Below are positions 32,141-38,666 of a DNA stretch of 38,666 nucleotides, one piece after another. Positions within the stretch are counted from its first letter, which is position 1. Each line of letters opens with the position of its first letter. The DNA is from SAR86 cluster bacterium SAR86B (GTDB lineage: Bacteria > Pseudomonadota > Gammaproteobacteria > Magnimaribacterales > Magnimaribacteraceae): NCBI GenBank assembly GCA_905182235.1, contig CAJJAM010000008.1, positions 1 through 38,666 of the forward strand, given 5' to 3'. The position numbers and the translations under genes are program-made. A model generated the notes under the pieces. It saw only the letters and a list, made by a program, of their open reading frames with translations, had not been told where the DNA came from and made no database searches.

Positions 32141-33934
32141 ATGAAAGTAAGTGAAATCATAAATGCAAAAGATCTACCTGTGATGGATTTTGATAGCATC
32201 ATTATTGGTGGTGGAGGCGCAGGGCTAAGAGCTTCTCTTCAGCTTGCAGAATCCGGTCTAAACACAGCGGTAATTTCAAAAGTATTTCCAACTAGATCTC
32301 ATACTGTGTCTGCCCAAGGTGGAATTACTTGTGCTATACAGAGTGATGACCCGGATGATGATTGGAGATGGCATATGTTTGACACCGTAAAAGGATCGGA
32401 TTATATAGGCGACCAAGATGCCATAGAGTATATGTGCAGTGAAGGGCCGAAGGCTGTTTTTGAACTGGAGCATATGGGGTTACCTTTTTCAAGAACAGAA
32501 GAAGGAAAGATATATCAGAGGCCTTTTGGAGGACAGTCTAAAGATTATGGAAAGGGAGGTCAGGCAACAAGAACATGCGCAGCGGCTGACAGAACAGGTC
32601 ACAGTTTGCTTCATACTCTTTATCAGGCAAATCTAAAGGCAGGAACTAATTTTCTTAACGAATGGTTCGCAATTGACATGGTTCTTAATGAAGATGGAGC
32701 AGTTGTTGGCGTGGTTGCTTTTGAAATTGAGAGCGGAGAGATTTTCTATATTCGCTCTAAGGCCACTGTTCTTGCTACTGGAGGAGCGGGAAGAATCTAT
32801 GCTTCTACAACTAACGCATTAATTAATTCTGGAGATGGTATAGGAATGGCTTTAAGAGCTGGCTTACCGGTCCAGGATATTGAAATGTGGCAGTTTCATC
32901 CAACTGGTATTCATGGAGCAGGAACTTTAGTGACTGAAGGGTGTAGAGGAGAGGGTGGATATCTTCTTAATAAGGACGGCGAAAGGTTTATGGAACGTTA
33001 CGCTCCTAATTCAAAAGATTTAGCAGGACGAGATGTGGTTGCAAGATCAATGGCCCTAGAGATTATAGAAGGAAGAGGTTGCGGTCCTAATAAAGATCAT
33101 ATTTTCTTAAGGCTTGATCATTTAGGCCCAGAAGTGGTTCACAAGAGATTGCCGGGTATAACGGAATTATCTAAGACTTTTGCGGGCGTAGATCCTGCAA
33201 TACAACCAATACCGGTTGTACCAACTTGTCACTATATGATGGGCGGTATACCAACAAATATAAACGGGCAGGTTATTACTATTAAAGATGGAGAGGATGT
33301 TGTCGTTGAAGGCTTATACGCGGCTGGAGAAGTGGCTTGTGTTTCTGTGCATGGAGGGAACAGGCTAGGAGGAAATTCTTTATTAGATTTAGTGGTATTT
33401 GGCAGGTCGGCAGGACTTCATATCGAGAAATCAATGAAAAACGGTGTAGATTTAAAGAAGGCATCGAACGATAATATTGATAAGGCTTTGGTAAGATTAA
33501 ATAAATTAAATGCTTCGATGGAAGGTGAACAAGTAAGCGTCCTTAAAGATAAGATGCAACAAAATATGCAAAATAATTTTGGTGTCTTTAGAAGAGGGGA
33601 CTTAATGGAAGAAGGCATAAAGAAATTACACGACTCTAGAGAAGAAGTTGAGAATATGTTTCTTCCCGATAAATCAGCCGTATTTAATACTGCAAGAATA
33701 GAGGCACTTGAAATGCAGAATCTTTTTGAGGTTGCAGAAGCAACAGCTGTAGTAGCAAATGAAAGAAAAGAAAGTCGAGGAGCTCACGCTAGAGATGATT
33801 ATCCTGATAGAGATGATGAGAATTGGTTAAAACATTCTATCTACTTTTCTGAAACTAAAAAAGTAATCAAAAGAGAAGTTAATAATAAACCTAAAACCGT
33901 TGAAGCTTTTCAACCAATGGTAAGGACATATTAA
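32141..33934 (+). CDS. sdhA: Succinate dehydrogenase flavoprotein subunit SdhA
   Basis: A 597-residue FAD subunit oxidising succinate to fumarate. The dinucleotide fold is [16 protein letters not shown] (20-35) and His54 in [10 protein letters not shown] is the covalent FAD attachment site. The catalytic [20 protein letters not shown] segment and the C-terminal [18 protein letters not shown] are intact. Order C-D-A-B and length match other gammaproteobacteria. It works between KorAB/SucCD and fumarase in the TCA cycle. Confidence 0.97.
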   Translation: MKVSEIINAKDLPVMDFDSIIIGGGGAGLRASLQLAESGLNTAVISKVFPTRSHTVSAQGGITCAIQSDDPDDDWRWHMFDTVKGSDYIGDQDAIEYMCSEGPKAVFELEHMGLPFSRTEEGKIYQRPFGGQSKDYGKGGQATRTCAAADRTGHSLLHTLYQANLKAGTNFLNEWFAIDMVLNEDGAVVGVVAFEIESGEIFYIRSKATVLATGGAGRIYASTTNALINSGDGIGMALRAGLPVQDIEMWQFHPTGIHGAGTLVTEGCRGEGGYLLNKDGERFMERYAPNSKDLAGRDVVARSMALEIIEGRGCGPNKDHIFLRLDHLGPEVVHKRLPGITELSKTFAGVDPAIQPIPVVPTCHYMMGGIPTNINGQVITIKDGEDVVVEGLYAAGEVACVSVHGGNRLGGNSLLDLVVFGRSAGLHIEKSMKNGVDLKKASNDNIDKALVRLNKLNASMEGEQVSVLKDKMQQNMQNNFGVFRRGDLMEEGIKKLHDSREEVENMFLPDKSAVFNTARIEALEMQNLFEVAEATAVVANERKESRGAHARDDYPDRDDENWLKHSIYFSETKKVIKREVNNKPKTVEAFQPMVRTY

Positions 33935-33935
33935 G

Positions 33936-34679
33936 ATGAGTGCAGTAATACCTGTTTCGCATTTACAAACCCTTAAGATGAGTATCTATCGTTTTGATCC
34001 TTCAGAAGATGAGAAGCCCTACATGCAAGAAATTGTTGTTGAAGTCCCTACTGATAAAGACATCATGGTGCTTGATGCCTTACATCTTGCTAAAGTCAAA
34101 GAACCGTCTTTATCATATCGCAGATCCTGTCGCGAGGGAGTGTGTGGGTCAGATGGAATGAATATAAATGGAAAAAACGGCCTTGCTTGTATTACCCCTT
34201 TATCTGAAGCTGTAAAGAGAAACAAGCTAACTTTACGACCCATGCCAGGTCTTCCCGTAGTTAGGGATTTGATAGTGGACATGAAACTATTTTACGATCA
34301 ATTAGAGAAGGTTCAGCCTTTTTTAATCACTAAGAGCGAGAATCCTGAGAAGGGAAGGCTCCAGAGTCCTAAAGAGAGAGAGGAGTTAGATGGCTTGTAC
34401 GAATGTATTTTGTGCGGTTGCTGCTCTACTGCTTGCCCATCATTTTGGTGGAACCCCGATAAGTTTCTAGGTCCAGCAGCTCTTTTGCAATCCTGGCGTT
34501 TTATTGCTGATTCAAGAGACGAGGCTACAGATGAAAGACTGGATGATTTAGAAGATGCTTTTAGTTTATATAGATGTCATGGAATTATGAATTGTGTATC
34601 GGTTTGCCCTAAAGGATTAAATCCAACTGAGGCAATTTCCAACATAAGAAATAAACTTATAAGTAGAAAAAGGCAATAA
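33936..34679 (+). CDS. sdhB: Succinate dehydrogenase iron-sulfur subunit SdhB
   Basis: A 247-residue protein with three Fe-S clusters: [2Fe-2S] ligands Cys65, Cys70, Asp73 and Cys85 (SCREGVCGSDG, NGLAC), [4Fe-4S] in CILCGCCSTACP, and [3Fe-4S] in CHGIMNCVSVCPKG. The first ATG adds about 14 residues before MSIYRFDP, the usual family start (ATG at 33978), so the true start may be the second. Thirteen bases after its stop lies the start of a decayed lpd. Confidence 0.96.
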   Translation: MSAVIPVSHLQTLKMSIYRFDPSEDEKPYMQEIVVEVPTDKDIMVLDALHLAKVKEPSLSYRRSCREGVCGSDGMNINGKNGLACITPLSEAVKRNKLTLRPMPGLPVVRDLIVDMKLFYDQLEKVQPFLITKSENPEKGRLQSPKEREELDGLYECILCGCCSTACPSFWWNPDKFLGPAALLQSWRFIADSRDEATDERLDDLEDAFSLYRCHGIMNCVSVCPKGLNPTEAISNIRNKLISRKRQ

Positions 34680-34683
34680 GGAG
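34678..34683 (+). promoter_or_regulatory. Retained Shine-Dalgarno of the lost lpd (or sucA) gene
   Basis: AAGGAG overlaps the sdhB stop codon and sits nine bases before the ATG of the lpd relic. It is a strong ribosome-binding site that still faces a 44-codon open frame, so the relic may be translated into a short nonfunctional peptide. Confidence 0.6.
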
Positions 34684-34692
34684 ATTGGGCAG

Positions 34693-34841
34693 ATGGCTGG
34701 TCACTATGATGTAATTATTATTGGATCAAGTCTTGGGTGGTTAAGTGTCAGCTATTCGTTGTTCTCAGCTTGGTTTAAAAACCGTGTTAAGAGCAGTGCG
34801 GCGAAGAAGAAAAACCTATTCATTTAAACAGCAGGAAAAAA
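34693..34841 (+). pseudogene. lpd: Relic of dihydrolipoamide dehydrogenase (lpd), internally deleted and frameshifted
   Basis: Frame 1 from ATG 34693 reads MAGHYDVIIIGSSLG, the Lpd N terminus with its FAD-binding GxGxxG region damaged (Gly and Pro codons changed). One extra base near 34736 shifts the frame. From 34748 the second frame reads SAIRCSQLGLKT, the next Lpd segment, and the intervening Tyr codon has become TAA. From 34812 a third frame reads [10 protein letters not shown], resembling the Lpd C terminus (GHAIHIANRKK-like in Azotobacter and Pseudomonas), ending four bases before the sucC ATG. About 430 codons between are missing. The open frame from the original ATG stops at 34827 after 44 residues. 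sucA and sucB, which normally precede lpd, are absent. Confidence 0.88.
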
Positions 34842-34844
34842 GAA

Positions 34845-36017
34845 ATGAATCTACATGAATATCAAGCAAAGCAGCTTTTTAGAGAATTTAACATAGCTGT
34901 CTCAAATGGAGTTGCTACTTCTTCTGCGGAAGAGGCAGAAAACGCAGCCCTGGCATTGGGCGGATCTAGGTGGGTCGTAAAAGCCCAAGTTCATGCCGGA
35001 GGCAGAGGCAAAGCCGGTGGCGTAGAAGTGGTTGATAAAATCGAAAAAGTAAGTGCTTTTGCAAACAAGTGGTTAGGGAAGAATCTGGTAACTTTTCAAA
35101 CGGATGCAAAAGGACAGCCCGTTAATCAGATTTTAGTTGAGTCATGCACCAGTATTGCTAATGAGCTATATCTTGGAGCTGTAATTGATCGTGCCTCACA
35201 AAGATTAGTTGTAATGGCTTCAACAGAAGGCGGGGTGGATATAGAGGAAGTTGCTGAAAACACACCAGAAAAAATCTTCAAAATAGAAATTGATCCAATC
35301 AAGGGAACAAATGATTTGGATGCAGATACTCTATCCAACCTTCTAGATCTTAACGAATTACAGAGCTCCCAATTTAGAAACATTTACAAAGGTATTGTTC
35401 GCCTTTTTTTAGAAAAGGACTTGGCCTTATTAGAAGTAAATCCTTTGGTTATAACTGAGGCCGGTGATTTGCTTTGCTTGGATGCTAAAATAAACATAGA
35501 TTCCAATGCCCTTTATCGTCAGGAAGACTTAATTTTAATGAGGGATGTTTCACAAGAGGATGAGAGAGAAGCAAAAGCGGCCGAATGGGACCTTAGTTAC
35601 GTTGCTTTAGATGGAAACATCGGTTGCATGGTCAATGGAGCTGGTTTGGCTATGGGGACTATGGATATCATTAAGCTTCATGGAGGAGAGCCAGCTAACT
35701 TCTTAGATGTGGGAGGAACCGCAGATTCAGAGAGGGTATCTGAAGCTTTCAAAATTATCTTATCTGATGAAAATGTTAACACCGTTTTAATTAATATTTT
35801 TGGCGGCATTGTTCGTTGCGATGTCATAGCAGATGGGATAGTGGAGGCATTAACGGTTATGGGAGTATCGGTACCTGTTGTAGTTAGACTTGAAGGAAAT
35901 AATGCTGAGGTAGGACTTAAGATGTTGGAAGAATGTGATCTAAATATCATTACTGCTTCGAGCTTGGAAGAGGCAGCTGACTTAGCGGTTAAGGCATCAA
36001 GAGGAGAGCTTAAATGA
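34845..36017 (+). CDS. sucC: Succinate-CoA ligase (ADP-forming) beta subunit SucC
   Basis: A 390-residue ATP-grasp subunit. The N-terminal [15 protein letters not shown] and [17 protein letters not shown] (nucleotide-binding loop), [10 protein letters not shown], and the C-terminal [17 protein letters not shown] are hallmarks. It forms a heterotetramer with SucD that makes ATP (or GTP) from succinyl-CoA. The Shine-Dalgarno AGGAAAAAAGA overlaps the end of the lpd relic. The stop overlaps the sucD ATG by four bases (ATGA). Confidence 0.97.
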   Translation: MNLHEYQAKQLFREFNIAVSNGVATSSAEEAENAALALGGSRWVVKAQVHAGGRGKAGGVEVVDKIEKVSAFANKWLGKNLVTFQTDAKGQPVNQILVESCTSIANELYLGAVIDRASQRLVVMASTEGGVDIEEVAENTPEKIFKIEIDPIKGTNDLDADTLSNLLDLNELQSSQFRNIYKGIVRLFLEKDLALLEVNPLVITEAGDLLCLDAKINIDSNALYRQEDLILMRDVSQEDEREAKAAEWDLSYVALDGNIGCMVNGAGLAMGTMDIIKLHGGEPANFLDVGGTADSERVSEAFKIILSDENVNTVLINIFGGIVRCDVIADGIVEALTVMGVSVPVVVRLEGNNAEVGLKMLEECDLNIITASSLEEAADLAVKASRGELK

Positions 36018-36886
36018 GTATTCTTATCGATAGAAATACTAAGGTTATTTGTCAGGGATTTACGGGAGGACAGGCCACGCAACATTGTATTCAGTGCATA
36101 GAATACGGCACTGATCTTGTTGGAGGGGTTACTCCTGGAAAAGGCGGACAGACTCATTTAGATCTACCTGTCTTTAATACCGTCACAGAGGCCGTTGATC
36201 AAACCGGTGCCACAGCTAGTATAATTTTTGTACCTGCTAGATTTTGCAAGACATCCATACTTGAAGCAGCTGAGTCTGGAATATCATTAATTATTTGTAT
36301 TACTGAAGGTGTACCTACCCTTGACATGCTTGAAGTCAAAGCAAGATGCGATGCTTTGGGAGTGCGTCTGATTGGACCTAATTGTCCTGGAATAATCACA
36401 CCAGGTGAATGCAAAATAGGAATAATGCCTGCGAATATCCACCTACCAGGAAAGGTGGGAGTGATTTCAAGATCTGGAACTTTGACATACGAGGCAGTAA
36501 AGCAGACTTCAGATTTAGGGTTTGGCCAAACAAGTTGTGTTGGAATAGGCGGAGACCCTATACCAGGATCAAGCTTTATTGATATTTTAGAATTATTTCA
36601 AAATGACCCTCAGACAGAAGCAATCGTAATGGTAGGAGAGATAGGAGGAACGGCAGAAGAGGCAGCTGCTGAATTTATTCAATCCAATGTAACCAAGCCC
36701 GTGGTTTCTTATATTGCCGGGGTTACAGCACCGGCAGGCAAAAGGATGGGTCATGCAGGAGCAATAATTGCCGGAGGAAAAGGAACAGCTGAAGATAAAT
36801 TTAAAGCACTTGAATCAGCGGGCGTTCATACAGTTAAAAGTCCTGCTGATATAGGAAAAGGCATTGCCGAGGTCACAGGATGGTAA
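36014..36886 (+). CDS. sucD: Succinate-CoA ligase alpha subunit SucD
   Basis: A 290-residue subunit carrying the CoA-binding Rossmann domain ([26 protein letters not shown]) and the phospho-histidine His247 in [34 protein letters not shown] is a further signature. It acts with SucC downstream of the 2-oxoglutarate step. Its last seven bases overlap the start of the crotonase-family gene. Confidence 0.97.
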   Translation: MSILIDRNTKVICQGFTGGQATQHCIQCIEYGTDLVGGVTPGKGGQTHLDLPVFNTVTEAVDQTGATASIIFVPARFCKTSILEAAESGISLIICITEGVPTLDMLEVKARCDALGVRLIGPNCPGIITPGECKIGIMPANIHLPGKVGVISRSGTLTYEAVKQTSDLGFGQTSCVGIGGDPIPGSSFIDILELFQNDPQTEAIVMVGEIGGTAEEAAAEFIQSNVTKPVVSYIAGVTAPAGKRMGHAGAIIAGGKGTAEDKFKALESAGVHTVKSPADIGKGIAEVTGW

Positions 36887-37725
36887 AGCAATATGAACAC
36901 TTAAAAATTGAAGATCATGGTCAATTAGTGATCTGTTTTTTATCAAATCCTCCAACTCATACCTTTACCTCAAAGGGCGTTCTAGAGGTTCATCATTTTT
37001 TGGAGCAAATGGAAAAAAAAGATGACTTGCGAGTTCTTGCATTTACAGGAGAAGGTAAAGACGTCTTCATAAAGCATTATGAGGTAGGAGAGTTGGCAGA
37101 TTCAGCTGAGAAAAATATCTCACAAGAAAGTGAATCAAATCAAGAGGAATCTTCTCCAAAAGAACTCCATAATTTTCATAAAATGCTTCTTCGACTGAGA
37201 GATTTAGATGCAATAGTTGTTGCTGGCATTAACGGCAATACCGCTGGAGGAGGATGCGAATTTGCTCTGGGTTGTGATTTACGCATCATGTCAGAAGGCC
37301 CTTATCTTATAGGTTTACCTGAGACATCTGTTGGAATACTTCCTGGGGGAGGTGGCACGCAAAGACTCGCCAGATTGATAGGGTCTTCACGAGCTTTAGA
37401 CTTAATATTGCATGCAAAGCTCATGACTCCTGACCAGGCATTAGATTTAGGGATTATAAATAAGCTCGTTCCGCATGAATCTTTTAATAAAGAACTTATT
37501 TTGTATTGTTCAGATTTGGCGTCGCGCGCCCCAATTGCTTTAAGACAAGTCAAGAAGATCGTCCATCATGGCCTTGACGTATCTTTAGAGGAAGGGCTGA
37601 TGATGGAACAAGAGGCTTTCAACGTCACCATGAGATCAAGTGATGCGGCAAAAGCAATGCGAGCCCTACTAGATTCAGAGAACAATATAGAAGAAAAAAA
37701 TGATTTCGAATGGGAAGGTAAATAG
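36880..37725 (+). CDS. Enoyl-CoA hydratase/isomerase (crotonase) family protein
   Basis: A 281-residue crotonase-fold protein. [19 protein letters not shown] and [24 protein letters not shown] hold Glu127 and Glu148, equivalent to the two catalytic glutamates of enoyl-CoA hydratase. The usual oxyanion-hole segment AGADxxE is replaced by [11 protein letters not shown] (62-72), followed by an acidic Ser/Gln/Glu-rich insert (about 78-93). The substrate is therefore uncertain, and a non-hydratase role is possible. The seven-base overlap with sucD suggests coupled translation with the TCA genes. Confidence 0.85.
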   Translation: MVKQYEHLKIEDHGQLVICFLSNPPTHTFTSKGVLEVHHFLEQMEKKDDLRVLAFTGEGKDVFIKHYEVGELADSAEKNISQESESNQEESSPKELHNFHKMLLRLRDLDAIVVAGINGNTAGGGCEFALGCDLRIMSEGPYLIGLPETSVGILPGGGGTQRLARLIGSSRALDLILHAKLMTPDQALDLGIINKLVPHESFNKELILYCSDLASRAPIALRQVKKIVHHGLDVSLEEGLMMEQEAFNVTMRSSDAAKAMRALLDSENNIEEKNDFEWEGK

Positions 37726-37726
37726 C

Positions 37727-38666
37727 TTATTCTTCAGCTACTTTTATAACCTGTTTTCCAAAATTCTTACCACTTAAAACGTCCCTTAAACCTTGAGGGG
37801 CATTCTCAAAACCTTCAGTAACAGTTTCTCTGTATTTAATTTTTCCTTCTGAAATCCATTGAGACAATTCATCGGTTGCACTTCTCCATTCTTTAAACCA
37901 TTCAGTAACAACAAAGAATCTGTGCTCTGGAGCAGGATCTAAAGCTCCAAATACATGGAATGGAGTTTCTTCTTGAGTCATGTCTTCAGAATTATAAGCT
38001 GATATAAAACCGCATATAGGGACTCTGGAACCAGGATTCAGAAGTTTTGCGACAGCCTTGCTAACCGGTCCTCCGACATTTTCAAAATAAATATCAATTC
38101 CATCCGGGCATGCATTCTTCAAGTCTTCTTCTAAATTCCCTGCTTTGTAGTCAATGCAATCATCAAATCCTAGCTCATCTTTAACGTAAGAGCATTTCTT
38201 ATCTCCGCCAGCAACCCCAACAACTCTGCATCCCAAGATTTTACCCATTTGTCCAACCACAGTTCCTACTGCTCCAGACGCGGCAGACACAACAATAGTC
38301 TCTCCTGATTTTGGAAGTCCAACTCTAAGCAAGCCGAAATAAGCTGTTCTTCCTGGCATGCCAACCGTACCCAGATAGGTCGATAAAGGAACGATAGATG
38401 GATCGGCTTTAAATAATTGAGGGTCTTCTTCATTTGCTATTATGTAGCTCTGCCATCCTTGATGTGTGCAAAGATAGTCACCTTTTATGAATTTATCAGA
38501 TTTACTTTCAACTACCACTCCTACGCTTTCTCCTGTCATAGGCTCTCCTATAGCAGCAGGAGCAGCATAGGATTCTCCATCGTTCATTCTGCCTCTCATG
38601 TAAGGGTCTATGGATAAATAAAGAACTTTAATTAGCAGTTCACCTTCTTTCAGTTCAGGAACCTCT
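37727..38666 (-). CDS. NADP-dependent medium-chain oxidoreductase (CurA/YncB type), 5' partial
   Basis: The frame stays open through the window end, and the sequence upstream of the internal Met (38599) is family-like (GELLIKVLYLSIDPYMRGRM), so the true start lies outside; 312 residues are visible of about 340. VVSAASGAVGTVVGQMGKILG and VVGVAGGDKKC form the NADP-binding fold, and IDIYFENVGG is the typical zinc-independent MDR (leukotriene B4 dehydrogenase/curcumin reductase) motif. It likely reduces alpha,beta-unsaturated carbonyls. It converges on the crotonase gene with a one-base gap. Confidence 0.9.
   Translation of the reverse strand, partial: EVPELKEGELLIKVLYLSIDPYMRGRMNDGESYAAPAAIGEPMTGESVGVVVESKSDKFIKGDYLCTHQGWQSYIIANEEDPQLFKADPSIVPLSTYLGTVGMPGRTAYFGLLRVGLPKSGETIVVSAASGAVGTVVGQMGKILGCRVVGVAGGDKKCSYVKDELGFDDCIDYKAGNLEEDLKNACPDGIDIYFENVGGPVSKAVAKLLNPGSRVPICGFISAYNSEDMTQEETPFHVFGALDPAPEHRFFVVTEWFKEWRSATDELSQWISEGKIKYRETVTEGFENAPQGLRDVLSGKNFGKQVIKVAEE

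Noticed and set aside
34693-34827. The 44-codon open frame after sdhB as a genuine small protein
   Set aside because: Its first residues match Lpd, and similarity then continues in other frames, which indicates a decayed gene; a translated leader peptide remains possible but unsupported.
1-38666. Mobile elements, CRISPR arrays or prophage blocks
   Set aside because: No transposase, regular repeat-spacer pattern or phage structural gene was seen; the integrase-like sequence is confined to the N terminus of one fused protein.

Overview
The window reads as a core-genome segment of an AT-rich, streamlined, aerobic marine gammaproteobacterium; a SAR86-like lineage is my best guess, inferred from low GC, tight gene packing and gammaproteobacterial gene order, not from a search. 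Genes are separated by a few bases or overlap by 1-23 bases. There are no insertion sequences, CRISPR arrays or rRNA genes, and no gene-free stretch exceeds 300 bases.

Layout. 1-5586: end of yebC, a small PD-(D/E)XK nuclease where ruvC/ruvAB usually sit, then ybgC-tolQRAB-pal-cpoB, the trans-envelope Tol-Pal machine. 5612-7111: tRNA-Lys(UUU), crcB, two small proteins of unknown function and hinT. 7112-12879: bepA (minus), a PerM/AI-2E family permease, bcp (minus), then dapA-bamC-purC, a neighbourhood resembling Escherichia coli's. 12888-17784 (minus): a three-gene operon for a 2-oxoacid:ferredoxin oxidoreductase (alpha/gamma fusion plus beta) led by a GltD-like flavoprotein/ferredoxin whose N terminus looks like a phage-integrase N-terminal domain. 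17975-21022: iscR-iscS-iscU-iscA-fdx-iscX behind a clear IscR-type operator, without hscBA. 21076-27924: ndk-rodZ-ispG-hisS-yfgM-bamB-der. 27924-31309: a predicted exported oligopeptidase B and an MFS transporter. 31395-36886: sdhCDAB-sucCD. 36880-38666: a crotonase-family enzyme and, convergent with it, a 5'-truncated medium-chain oxidoreductase.

Most notable is the 165-base gap between sdhB and sucC. Many gammaproteobacteria carry sucA-sucB-lpd there. Here the gap holds a broken lpd: its Shine-Dalgarno and first ~30 codons (with one frameshift and one nonsense change), followed directly by what looks like its last ~10 codons fused up to sucC. sucA and sucB are gone from the locus. A complete KorAB-type 2-oxoacid:ferredoxin oxidoreductase with its own flavoprotein partner lies 17 kb away. 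My interpretation is that the lipoate-dependent 2-oxoglutarate dehydrogenase was replaced by a ferredoxin-type enzyme, leaving a molecular fossil. The Fe-S-rich replacement operon shares its promoter region with the Fe-S assembly operon.

The genes therefore cover envelope integrity (Tol-Pal, BamB, BamC, BepA, RodZ, YfgM), Fe-S assembly, and the 2-oxoglutarate to succinyl-CoA to fumarate arc of the TCA cycle (KorAB, SucCD, SdhCDAB), with lysine, purine and isoprenoid biosynthesis enzymes between.
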